A stretch of 64,000 bases of DNA from contig SUXM01000005.1 of the NCBI GenBank assembly GCA_015060925.1, forward strand, positions 1-64,000, in the 5' to 3' direction. Position 1 is the first letter of the stretch. Every line of letters starts with the position of its first letter. The notes beneath the pieces are model-generated. The model had not been told where the DNA came from and ran no database searches. It saw only the letters and a program-made list of their open reading frames with translations. The stretch comes from Parabacteroides distasonis (GTDB lineage Bacteria; Bacteroidota; Bacteroidia; Bacteroidales; Tannerellaceae). Shown piece by piece: positions 53,093 through 64,000 of this stretch. Both the position numbers and the translations under genes were made by a program.

Positions 53093-55183
53093 TTAAAAAT
53101 TCAATTGTATGTTTCCTCCTATAGTGAAAGGACGTCCTTTTTGAGCTAATCCTTTTCCCCCGCTTTCAAAATAAAAGCTATTGTAATTTGTGTTGGTAAT
53201 ATTCTTAGCCCAAACTGCAAAAGTAATAAAATCTTTGGTTGTTGAAACCTTTGCGTTTAGTAGACCATAATAGGGTTGTGATATTTTATTGTCTTCTTTC
53301 CAATAAAGACGTCCTGTACCGGTATAATTTATACTGAATGTTATACGGTCAATGACCGGTAAAGGTTTGGAAATTGTATAGTCTGTTCCTATTGAAAAAG
53401 TATGTTTAGGAACCATTGGAAGATAGTTCCCTGCATAATTAATCCCCTTTTTATCATCCTTATAATCTTTGAATTTGGCGTGGGTAAAACCATAATTAAG
53501 TTGTATCATTAATCCATTCATCGGATTTCCTTGTAAGCTTAACTCCATCCCTTTACTTTCACTATGTCCTGCGTTTCGAAGGAGTTGACCATTTTGAGTG
53601 GCTAACATTTGGTATATTTGTTGATTTCGCCAATCAATCCAAAATAGGCTGACTTCTGCATTTAGACGTTTGTCAATGAATGGATGTTTTGCTCCAATTT
53701 CATAATTCCAACTAGTTTCAGGTTTGAATGTACGATCCTCTTCTGATTCAAAAGAAGTATTAAATCCTCCTGTTTTATATCCTTTAGTTACTGTTGCATA
53801 GATTGTTCCACTTGATGGAAATATGTATTGTAATGCAAACTTGGGAGTTACTTGGCTAAATTTTAGGTTATTATCAAATGTGTCTTGTAATTTTGATTCT
53901 AGTGAATCTTCTTTATAATAATGATAAAGGTTTGAAGCGTGTTCATAATCATAACGAATTCCAAAGGTTAAGGATAAACCTTGTATGATAAGGTTATCTA
54001 TAGTTGATTGATGATAGAAGGCAAGACCATAAGTAGGTATATTGTATAGTTTACGTGTTGCATATTTTTTAGATAAGTAATCTAATATAACAGTATTATC
54101 TATTCCTTGCCAGAATCCAAAAGCGCCAAATAGCCATTTGTATTTATTTATGGTTGTAGATTTGATATTAAACTCTTCTGTAAACATCTTTTGTTTCATA
54201 TCTTGTCGAGCAAAATAGATATTTTGCGGAGTGAAATCTTGATCTATACCTTGATGGTCTGAAATATATTGAAAAGAAGTGCGGCTGTTGATATTATAAC
54301 CATCTCCTTTATAATCCATGGAAAATCCTGATGTAGAGATGGTTCTTTTATAAAAACTATAATCATTATAATTTACTTGACCTGGTTTATTTGTTATTGT
54401 GTCGTAAATGGCATAAGGGTATCCTCCTTGATTTGAACGGTCGAATGAACTTGTTAATCCCAAAGAGAGATTCTCTTGGACTTCCCATTCCATACGAATA
54501 CGAGCTATTCCGGCATTGATATTATCAGCTCTTTTATCAGTATATAAATTAGTAAAATAACCATCATGGTGATTGTAATTCCCAGAAATGGCAAGGCCAA
54601 AATTTTCACCTATTTTATGGTAATGTGACAATGTGTATTCTTGATAACCATAATTTCCATTGGATAACCCAATATTGGTTCCTTCATATTTTAATGGAGA
54701 TTTGGTGTAGACATTGATAATCCCTCCCATAGTATTACGACCATAAAGTGTACCTTGAGGGCCACGTAATACTTCCATTTTAGCAATCTCACTAAAATTA
54801 AAATCAAAAACAGATTTCTCAAAATAAGGAATACCATCCACATATAAACCAACAGACGGTGAGTTTATTTTTGAACCAATACCGCGAATATAAACAGGAG
54901 ATGTCAGTTTAGACCCATAATCCGGCATGAACAAGTTCGGAATAGAAGAACTAAGTTCCTTTATATTAGTTATATTCCGGTTTTGGATAGCAGAACCAGT
55001 TATACTTGTTGCAGCAATAGGCTCTAAACGAAGGTCCCGTTGTTGTTTGAAGGATTGTATAACTATTTCATTTAATTTAATTTCCTTTTGTATTTTAGAT
55101 GTATCTTGTTGATTCGCTTTTAATGGTCTTATGTTTGTTATTAATATACAGATAAATAACAAATAAAAATAATGTGGATTCAT
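53093..55183 (-). CDS. TonB-dependent outer-membrane receptor
   Basis: 696 residues from the ATG at 55183 (MNPHYFYLLFICILITNIRP, a signal peptide); the longer ATG at 55246 adds an unlikely leader. The plug domain carries ITNIKELSSSIPNLFMPDYG, VYIRGIGSK, VGLYVDGIPYF and EVLRGPQGTLYGRNTMGGIINV. The barrel ends with TIGGNIQLNF (C-terminal Phe). No SusC-type carboxypeptidase-like N-terminal extension, so it is of the siderophore/heme/cobalamin class. As first gene of the MFS-hemN-hemG operon it probably imports a tetrapyrrole or an iron chelate. Confidence 0.9.
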   Translation of the reverse strand: MNPHYFYLLFICILITNIRPLKANQQDTSKIQKEIKLNEIVIQSFKQQRDLRLEPIAATSITGSAIQNRNITNIKELSSSIPNLFMPDYGSKLTSPVYIRGIGSKINSPSVGLYVDGIPYFEKSVFDFNFSEIAKMEVLRGPQGTLYGRNTMGGIINVYTKSPLKYEGTNIGLSNGNYGYQEYTLSHYHKIGENFGLAISGNYNHHDGYFTNLYTDKRADNINAGIARIRMEWEVQENLSLGLTSSFDRSNQGGYPYAIYDTITNKPGQVNYNDYSFYKRTISTSGFSMDYKGDGYNINSRTSFQYISDHQGIDQDFTPQNIYFARQDMKQKMFTEEFNIKSTTINKYKWLFGAFGFWQGIDNTVILDYLSKKYATRKLYNIPTYGLAFYHQSTIDNLIIQGLSLTFGIRYDYEHASNLYHYYKEDSLESKLQDTFDNNLKFSQVTPKFALQYIFPSSGTIYATVTKGYKTGGFNTSFESEEDRTFKPETSWNYEIGAKHPFIDKRLNAEVSLFWIDWRNQQIYQMLATQNGQLLRNAGHSESKGMELSLQGNPMNGLMIQLNYGFTHAKFKDYKDDKKGINYAGNYLPMVPKHTFSIGTDYTISKPLPVIDRITFSINYTGTGRLYWKEDNKISQPYYGLLNAKVSTTKDFITFAVWAKNITNTNYNSFYFESGGKGLAQKGRPFTIGGNIQLNF

Positions 55184-55284
55184 GTTCTGATAATTAAGTT
55201 TAATTTGATTACAAAGAAACATGAAAGAATAGAAAGTGGCAATCACTACAAGTAGTGATTTTTTAGAATTATTGGTTTTGTTTA

Positions 55285-55866
55285 TTAAAGTTCGATATCA
55301 TCACCAGATATAATTCCATTCATGATAGCATAGAAGGTTAGCCCGGAAACGGTTTTGATTCCTAATTTGGCCGTTATATTTTTACGATGGGTTTGTACGG
55401 TGTTCAGACTGATATATAATTTGTCTGCTATTTCTTTATTGGTGATCCCTTTTACTATCAGTTGAAGTACTTCGATTTCACGGATAGATAATTCTTTATT
55501 AGTATCTGTAGAGGTATATCCATTTTCTTTAATAAAGAATTGTTTGAATTGTTCTATAATTGTTTCTTGTGTCGAATGAATAGAAATGTAGTTTGAAGGA
55601 TATGAGTTGTTTTTTTCACCATCCATACTATTTACTAAAACGATTGTTTTATTTCTTCGAGGTAAGAAAAAATCGGCATTTAATACGAATAGAGTTGCAT
55701 TTGTGATATAGTAATCAAATGTGTCAGTATTAGAAGATAAAGAAGCTTCAAAAGTAGGATAATGAGATATCTCTACTGGCGGAAAATAATTAACCAATAG
55801 ATTTTGTAATCCTACATATTGTAGCGTATCAGGTAAAATAATCGCTATGTGTTTAATTTGAAGCAT
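55285..55866 (-). CDS. LuxR/NarL-type regulator with pseudo-receiver
   Basis: 193 residues. C-terminal LuxR helix-turn-helix at 125-190: ELSIREIEVLQLIVKGITNKEIADKL, NTVQTHRKNITAKLGIKT. The N-terminal 115 residues resemble a receiver fold, but where the phospho-accepting aspartate should be the strand reads FDYYITNATLF (Asn), and no acidic pair is seen near the start (IAIILPDTLQ). It is therefore probably not phosphorylated by a histidine kinase. It is the last gene of the cytochrome-oxidoreductase operon, 13 nt after the RIC-like gene, and likely regulates that operon or the adjacent TonB-heme operon. Confidence 0.85.
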   Translation of the reverse strand: MLQIKHIAIILPDTLQYVGLQNLLVNYFPPVEISHYPTFEASLSSNTDTFDYYITNATLFVLNADFFLPRRNKTIVLVNSMDGEKNNSYPSNYISIHSTQETIIEQFKQFFIKENGYTSTDTNKELSIREIEVLQLIVKGITNKEIADKLYISLNTVQTHRKNITAKLGIKTVSGLTFYAIMNGIISGDDIEL

Positions 55867-55879
55867 TGAATAAAAGAGA

Positions 55880-56590
55880 TTAAGAACAAAGTTCTTCCAT
55901 TGCTCTGACTATAGGTGTTAAAATCCGATAACGAATTCGATTATGTTGCTTGATGTCTTTTTCTAAACTGTTGAGAGCAAAAATTACAGCATAACATAAA
56001 TTCTCATTATAGTCTCCAGAAATATGTTTGATCATAATGCTTTTTAAATCAGTCAGCAACGCTTCAATTGAATCTTCGGATTCAAAATGGATATTTATCT
56101 GTTTTTTGTCTAAAATCTTTGTCTGTTGAATGGATTTTAACTTTTCACTTAAAGATAAACAATAAGGGAACCATTCTTCTTGATCTTTTTGGATTCTATT
56201 ATTTAATTCATCTTTGAAGGATAAAAAGAATTTTCCAATTAGGGATAAAGAATTGTTACCCGGGAGACTTTGTTTGATGAATAATTGTAAATGACGTTCA
56301 ATATTGGGTAGTTGGTTTCGTAGATAAAATTGATTGGTCTTGGTTAGGTAATCTATGATTTGAGATGTATGAAATGTTTGTAATTTTTTTTCAGGAAAAT
56401 ATTCCTCATTCAGGAATGTATTTATCACTGTTAAAAAGAAATCACAATCTAATTGAAATTTATCACAAATTTCTTGAATAGAGTAATCTCCTAAACCTAA
56501 CCGAATTCCGAACCGGTTTATAACTGGAATGAGTGAGGTGTGTTCTTCCAACACCTCACTCATTTGCATATTTGCGTAGACTAATGGCAT
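55880..56590 (-). CDS. RIC/YtfE-like (DUF542 + hemerythrin-like) protein lacking metal ligands
   Basis: 236 residues. Residues 10-60 match the DUF542 domain of iron-sulfur repair proteins (VLEEHTSLIPVINRFGIRLGLGDYSIQEICDKF), but its usual catalytic cysteine position is not a Cys. Residues 75-236 follow the four-helix hemerythrin layout: FYLRNQLPNIERHLQLF matches the helix-1 pattern, yet the His-His before YLR is Thr-Asn (KTNQFYLR), and the HxxxEE helix reads IQKDQEEWFPY without the His. So most di-iron ligands are lost. It may be a sensor or structural relic that pairs with the LuxR protein. The gap to the upstream gene is 4 nt. Confidence 0.7.
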   Translation of the reverse strand: MPLVYANMQMSEVLEEHTSLIPVINRFGIRLGLGDYSIQEICDKFQLDCDFFLTVINTFLNEEYFPEKKLQTFHTSQIIDYLTKTNQFYLRNQLPNIERHLQLFIKQSLPGNNSLSLIGKFFLSFKDELNNRIQKDQEEWFPYCLSLSEKLKSIQQTKILDKKQINIHFESEDSIEALLTDLKSIMIKHISGDYNENLCYAVIFALNSLEKDIKQHNRIRYRILTPIVRAMEELCS

Positions 56591-56594
56591 ATTG

Positions 56595-57533
56595 TTAAGC
56601 TTCTTCCCATTGTTTACGTATAAGTTCGACTGCGGCAGGAACTAAAATACTTTTATCTCCTTTACAACCACATTCAAAACTTATGTATTTATTATACCCA
56701 ATCATTTTTAGACCTTTGAAGCCGTTTACATAGTTATCTGCTTCTCCATCTTCTCCTGGAGTACAACGACGTTTACGACTAGCGATGTGAACATGTTGTA
56801 GGTATTCACCCGCAGAAAGAAATGCTCCCATATCTGAAGTTTCTTCCCAAGTCATATGCCAAAAGTCTCCCATACAACGAACTCCTGGATTATTAATATC
56901 ACGACAAAGAGATGCTGCATCTGCTACTTGACGAAGATAAAAAGCCTCTTTTCTGTTCAATGGTTCGAAAATAACAGTTGTACCATGTTCTTTTGCGTAA
57001 TTACCCATTTCATTGAATTGTTCACACAAAAAATCACGAGTCTCAGAAGTGTGTGGCATAACCGGTTTTTGTGAATTAAAGGCTGGTACAATAATAACAC
57101 CCGTAGATTCTAATTCACCTGCAGCAGCTATAATTTCTTTCATTGTATCCATACATTGCTTACGAATAGCAGGATCTGTTGAAAGAATGAAACCTTGGAA
57201 ACCTGCACAAATAGCACTTACTTTAATATTACGTCCGTTTTGAGCCTCTTTGATTTCTTTAACACGATCTTTTAAATTACGTCCACCTGGTTCAAAACCT
57301 ACAACGCCAAGTTTTTCCATATAGTCAAACTTTTCATTCAGTGTTTCCCCTATGGCATTCCCTTCTTGAAATGAAATCTTTAACTCTGCGTTATTACAAC
57401 ATTTCTTTTCAGAAGGACAAGCTTCTGGTTGGGCTGTTGTTTGGCTATTACATCCAATTAAAGTTGAACCTCCGACTGCAAAAGCAGTACTAGCTAACGA
57501 TGTCCTTAAAAAATCTCTTCTATTGATTGCCAT
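56595..57533 (-). CDS. Tat-exported TIM-barrel (sugar phosphate isomerase/epimerase-like) protein
   Basis: 312 residues. Tat signal RRDFLRTSLASTAFAVGG followed by a lipobox-like LIGC. The mature part is an AP-endonuclease-2/xylose-isomerase-like TIM barrel: YMEKLGVVGFEPGG, VSAICAGFQGF, GVIIVPAFNS, VIFEPLNRKEAFYL, CMGDFWHMTWEE, LQHVHIASRKRR and ISFECGC give the Glu/Asp/His metal site. Being exported, it acts on sugars outside the cytoplasm. It starts 2 nt after the Gfo/Idh gene, which strongly suggests consecutive steps on one sugar substrate, for example conversion of an oxidised (keto-) sugar. Confidence 0.88.
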   Translation of the reverse strand: MAINRRDFLRTSLASTAFAVGGSTLIGCNSQTTAQPEACPSEKKCCNNAELKISFQEGNAIGETLNEKFDYMEKLGVVGFEPGGRNLKDRVKEIKEAQNGRNIKVSAICAGFQGFILSTDPAIRKQCMDTMKEIIAAAGELESTGVIIVPAFNSQKPVMPHTSETRDFLCEQFNEMGNYAKEHGTTVIFEPLNRKEAFYLRQVADAASLCRDINNPGVRCMGDFWHMTWEETSDMGAFLSAGEYLQHVHIASRKRRCTPGEDGEADNYVNGFKGLKMIGYNKYISFECGCKGDKSILVPAAVELIRKQWEEA

Positions 57534-57535
57534 AC

Positions 57536-58918
57536 TTATTTCTTTTTTTCATCGCGAGGTTTACCTGGAACAGGAACAGTGAAACCTGTCATGTCCATTT
57601 TCCCTAAATTAAGATCTTTTGGAGTATAATCAAGAGGAGAAGCAGTCATTGCATCCCAAGTTATTTCAGTACCTGTATAAGCAGCTTCACGTCCCATAAT
57701 GGCCGCCATATTTGAAACAGCTGTTTCAGAAGCTTGTTCTATAGGTTTGTTTGCACGGATACAATTAATCCAGTTTACATGTTCCAATGTGTATGGGTTG
57801 TTTTGAGCAAATGTTGCTTTTTCTGCTTCATGATCATATTGCCAAATCACATTTCCGGCTAAATCTTTAATAACTTGACCTGAACTATTCCATGAACCTT
57901 TAGTTCCTTGGATAAATTCACTTACATTGTTTGCACAACCGTCAATTTGGCGACACATACTATGTAGATGAACACCGTTTTCCATTGTGAAATCAACACT
58001 AAAATTGTCAAATTGATCACCTGTAATACGGCGTTGACGAGAACCAAAAGCAACTGCTTTAATAGGTTTTAAACCACTGAACCAAGTGAAGACATCAATG
58101 TTATGTACATGTTGTTCAACTATATGATCTCCAGATAACCATTTCCAGTTAACCCAATCCTTAATCATATATTCACAATCACTCCAACCTTTCTGACGTT
58201 CACGAAACCATAACATATTCTGATTCCAATAGACTGTACCTCCTGTGATTTCTCCAATTGTTCCTTCCATTATTTTTTTATATGCAGCTAAATAACTGCG
58301 TTGGTGATGGCGCTGTGTACCGGTAATGACACAAAGATTTTTTGCTTGAGCCTGTTTTGCTGTGGCCATTATAGTGCGGTAACCTACTGGATCTACACAA
58401 ATTGGTTTTTCCAAAAATGAATGTTTGTTCTTTTCTGTTGCATATTGGAAATGAACTGGGCGGAAAACAGGAGGAGTTGCAATTATTACCACATCAACTC
58501 CACTATCAATAACCTGCTTATAAGCATCTAATCCAACGAATCTCTTATCAGCTGGAATTTCATTCCCTTTTTCTTTAAGTTTATTAGCTAACTCATCTAC
58601 TCTTTCTTGAAATGTATCACCCAAAGCAATGATAGTTACGCCATTTGCTGCAGCTAAAAAATCCATGGCCGCACCTGAACCACGACCACCACAACCAATA
58701 ACTCCGGCCTTTAATTCTTTACCGTCAGCTGCTTTATCCGGTAATTCAGGAATGTAGTAGGTCCCAGGTTCTTTAAGGGGCTTGTTGGTTTTACTCTCAT
58801 TTTCTCCAGAACATGAGGTTAAAACGCTTGCACTCCCTGTCCCAATAGCACTTAATGCTCCAGCCATTGCTGAAGTTTTTAAAAAAGATCTTCTACTAAG
58901 ATTGTTTTTTTCTTTCAT
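57536..58918 (-). CDS. Tat-exported Gfo/Idh/MocA-family oxidoreductase
   Basis: 460 residues. Tat signal SRRSFLKTSAMAGALSAIG with a lipobox (LTSC). Rossmann domain: LKAGVIGCGGRGSGAAMDFL, IALGDTF, VDVVIIATPPVFRPVH, FLEKPICVDP (the EKP motif with catalytic lysine). C-terminal substrate domain with GTVYWNQNMLWF, and HNIDVFTWF. Tat export allows secretion with bound NAD(P). Periplasmic family members in Bacteroides oxidise the C3 hydroxyl of glycosides; the same activity here is an inference. In the periplasm the cofactor must be re-oxidised by an acceptor, and the tetraheme cytochrome gene directly upstream (26 nt) is a candidate. Confidence 0.9.
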   Translation of the reverse strand: MKEKNNLSRRSFLKTSAMAGALSAIGTGSASVLTSCSGENESKTNKPLKEPGTYYIPELPDKAADGKELKAGVIGCGGRGSGAAMDFLAAANGVTIIALGDTFQERVDELANKLKEKGNEIPADKRFVGLDAYKQVIDSGVDVVIIATPPVFRPVHFQYATEKNKHSFLEKPICVDPVGYRTIMATAKQAQAKNLCVITGTQRHHQRSYLAAYKKIMEGTIGEITGGTVYWNQNMLWFRERQKGWSDCEYMIKDWVNWKWLSGDHIVEQHVHNIDVFTWFSGLKPIKAVAFGSRQRRITGDQFDNFSVDFTMENGVHLHSMCRQIDGCANNVSEFIQGTKGSWNSSGQVIKDLAGNVIWQYDHEAEKATFAQNNPYTLEHVNWINCIRANKPIEQASETAVSNMAAIMGREAAYTGTEITWDAMTASPLDYTPKDLNLGKMDMTGFTVPVPGKPRDEKKK

Positions 58919-58944
58919 GATATTTTAATGTTTTATAATCAATT

Positions 58945-60528
58945 TTATTTTACCTCAATAATAGAATCTGGTTCACAGACAACACGGAATCCAATACCAC
59001 GAATATCGGAATACCACCAAATGCTTTTAGGATTTTGTGGGTCTGTTTTTAACCAAGCATCATGTTTTGTATAATCACGAGCTGCAACACGGACATCTGC
59101 AGCATCAGAATTGTAATTTCCACCACGTACAACCCATTCTTCTCCTTCCATATTCAGAGGATTTGTAACATTATCTCCTGTTTGGCTATAAGCGTTTGAT
59201 GCATATTTGTCAGCGCAATATTCCATAACATTTCCTAACATGTTCTTTAATCCATAAGGATTAGCTTTTACTTCCTTTGGCTCTTGAGTTTTGTTTTTGC
59301 TGTTTTTTGCGTAAATAACATAAGAACTTATACTATCTGTTTTGGCATCAAAAAATCTACGCCAGAAACCTTGGTCAGAGAAATCAGATGGAGAACCCAC
59401 AAAGAAATAAGGAGTTTCCGTTCCTCCACGAGCAGCGTATTCCCATTCAGCTTCTGTTGGAAGACGATATTTTTTTCCTGTTTTTTTAGATAACCACTGA
59501 CAAAATGTTTCTGCTGCATAGTGAGTCATTGTGATAGCAGGTCGTTCACCACCACCCCAACCTTGATCTGGAAAACCAAATGGAGGAGTTGGACCAGATA
59601 TAGCATCAACTTCTGGGTCATTACTGTTGTTTGCATAAACTGTTTCAGGAGGAGTACGTCCTTCGCTCATTGTTTGTCCGTAAAATGCCCAATATTGATC
59701 CCATGTTACTTCTAATTCAGCCATAAAGAAAGGACTGATTGTCACGTTTCTAATGGGTGCTTCATCCTCTTTATGGAAATCTTCTTTATTGGAACTTCCC
59801 ATCTTAAAAGAACCACCGGGTATTGCGATCATCTTAAAAGATACCGCTGTTCCCGGAATTTGTTCGATATAATCGTTGAAAGAGGAGACGGATGTTGCTT
59901 CTTTGAAATAAAGGCTTGTGTCAATAGCTGTAGATGCTGTTGGAATACCGGTTAATTTTCCATGACTATAGTCCGGATTGTAATGACCTGCATCTAAATG
60001 GCAACTAATACATTGTAAATCTAATTTTTTTTCATTTTCTTCATAGTACAAATGGGCAGTGATCCCATCTTGTGTAACTCCTTCTGGAAATAAGTTTTGA
60101 TGACATTCTTTACATGATTCATTGGGTATGTATTTGATAGCTTGCTCTAATTCTGATTTCATATTCCAATCAAAATCTGCGCTATCTTTTGTTAAGTAAG
60201 CCCAAATATCCTTTAAACCTAATTGTGCTTTTGCTGAATAGTGATTCCATGTATCATTTTGAGGTGGAAGATGGCAGGCTACACAATGGGTTTTTACTCC
60301 ACTTCCATTGTTGACATGTTTAGAGAGTTTCCAACTATTTTGTACGTGTGGATGAACATGGCAAACCATACAAGATTCATCTGTGGAAAAATGGACTGAT
60401 GTACTATAAAGAGCAATCATAATACCTGCCCCTAAAAGTAATCCTAGTAATAGTATAAATGATTTGCCTTTGAAGAAGTTTTTCTTCCCTTTTTTAGAAT
60501 AGCTATTTGAACTTTTGTTTGCTGCCAT
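58945..60528 (-). CDS. Tetraheme NapC/NirT-like cytochrome fused to SUMF1/FGE-like domain
   Basis: 527 residues. One N-terminal membrane anchor (SFILLLGLLLGAGIMIALYS), then four CxxCH heme sites (CMVCH, CVACH, CKECH, CISCH) within residues 50-190, as in NapC/NirT quinol dehydrogenases. Residues 228-525 form an SUMF1-type C-lectin fold: PGGSFKMGSSNKEDFHKEDE, WEYAARGG, NVMEYCADKYA, WVVRGGNYNSDAADVRVA, RGIGFRVVC. The paired catalytic cysteines of formylglycine-generating enzyme are not present, so it should not activate sulfatases. Probably a periplasm-facing electron-transfer protein with a binding domain. It heads the five-gene operon. Confidence 0.88.
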   Translation of the reverse strand: MAANKSSNSYSKKGKKNFFKGKSFILLLGLLLGAGIMIALYSTSVHFSTDESCMVCHVHPHVQNSWKLSKHVNNGSGVKTHCVACHLPPQNDTWNHYSAKAQLGLKDIWAYLTKDSADFDWNMKSELEQAIKYIPNESCKECHQNLFPEGVTQDGITAHLYYEENEKKLDLQCISCHLDAGHYNPDYSHGKLTGIPTASTAIDTSLYFKEATSVSSFNDYIEQIPGTAVSFKMIAIPGGSFKMGSSNKEDFHKEDEAPIRNVTISPFFMAELEVTWDQYWAFYGQTMSEGRTPPETVYANNSNDPEVDAISGPTPPFGFPDQGWGGGERPAITMTHYAAETFCQWLSKKTGKKYRLPTEAEWEYAARGGTETPYFFVGSPSDFSDQGFWRRFFDAKTDSISSYVIYAKNSKNKTQEPKEVKANPYGLKNMLGNVMEYCADKYASNAYSQTGDNVTNPLNMEGEEWVVRGGNYNSDAADVRVAARDYTKHDAWLKTDPQNPKSIWWYSDIRGIGFRVVCEPDSIIEVK

Positions 60529-60674
60529 TTTTTTTATGTGGGATTGTTTTTTGTTAAACTTTGTTGTAAAAAATCGGCAATAAAAGTAATATATTTTTTA
60601 AAAATGTGAAAGTTTGGGTTTGTAATTTAACGTAATAAGGTTTAGTGTTATGCTTTTTTACTAATAATTGAAAG

Positions 60675-60708
60675 TGAACGGCATAGATCACAATGTCTAT
60701 GCCGTTCA
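60675..60708 (-). terminator. Hairpin after the GH2 gene
   Basis: Perfect 13-bp stem TGAACGGCATAGA (60675-60687) with TCTATGCCGTTCA (60696-60708), 12 nt past the GH2 stop. The following T-run is weak, so termination strength is uncertain. The remaining intergenic part (60529-60674) has no gene; TACTTTTA at 60588-60581 (minus) is a one-off match to a -7 box for the cytochrome operon. Confidence 0.6.
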
Positions 60709-60719
60709 TGATACATGTA

Positions 60720-64000
<3,281 letters not shown>

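Noticed and set aside
58945..60528. Formylglycine-generating (sulfatase-activating) enzyme
   Set aside because: The SUMF1 fold is present but the catalytic cysteine pair is missing, and heme-binding motifs fill the N-terminal part. No sulfatase is adjacent.

Overview
This 64 kb window is chromosomal DNA from a member of the Bacteroidales. The genus is most likely Parabacteroides or a close relative (family Tannerellaceae or Porphyromonadaceae); that is an inference. The evidence is repeated promoters of the Bacteroidota type (TTTG, about 19 nt, then TAnnTTTG), a TonB-dependent receptor, Tat- and lipobox-bearing periplasmic proteins, a methylmalonyl-CoA mutase pair, and a glutamate dehydrogenase resembling the Porphyromonas gingivalis enzyme. 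The DNA is AT-rich throughout, most visibly at 30-34 kb.

Layout. 0-5.7 kb: end of an rRNA operon (5S), an S4-domain protein, an HU/SPOR membrane protein, an SPFH protein with a ribbon-helix-helix partner, and a Pif1/RecD-like helicase fused to TPRs. 5.9-10 kb: mutA-mutB. 10-16 kb: an operon of S41 protease lipoprotein, tandem glycosyltransferase, GalT/HIT-like DUF4922 protein, AmpG-like transporter and BadF-type amino-sugar kinase. 16-20.3 kb: a secreted sialidase-like propeller, an acetyl-esterase, a lactonase-like lipoprotein and a beta-barrel protein. 20-29.4 kb: housekeeping genes (priA, a small tyrosine phosphatase, a 7TM-HD phosphodiesterase, gltX, waaA) and a secreted alpha/beta hydrolase.

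29.4-36.5 kb is the accessory stretch. It holds a tandem palindrome array, a promoter-driven structured RNA of about 230 nt, five uncharacterised exported or membrane proteins, two decayed genes (one an IS3-family transposase end), and a DUF234-type ATPase flanked by two copies of the 3' end of a GH28 gene.

36.5-48.8 kb: GH28, a coiled-coil lipoprotein, cca, two different glutamate dehydrogenases, a receiver-domain/PPDK-N protein, and a MurU-AmgK pair in which AmgK is fused to a RapZ C-terminal domain. 49-55 kb: an operon of TonB receptor, MFS permease, hemN, hemG and a small membrane protein, consistent with tetrapyrrole import and completion. 55.3-60.5 kb: a five-gene operon of a tetraheme cytochrome fused to an SUMF1 domain, a Tat-exported Gfo/Idh/MocA oxidoreductase, a Tat-exported TIM-barrel protein, a RIC-like protein without metal ligands, and a LuxR regulator with a pseudo-receiver. 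60.7-64 kb: a GH2 beta-galactosidase and the 3' end of another Gfo/Idh/MocA gene.

Two themes connect the genes. One is amino-sugar and peptidoglycan recycling (AmpG-like carrier, BadF kinase, AmgK-RapZ, MurU). The other is a probable extracytoplasmic sugar-oxidation system whose electrons could pass to a multiheme cytochrome, next to a heme-supply operon. I consider the second, together with the AmgK-RapZ fusion and the structured RNA, the best candidates for undescribed biology here. I saw no tRNA, CRISPR array, intact insertion sequence or prophage.
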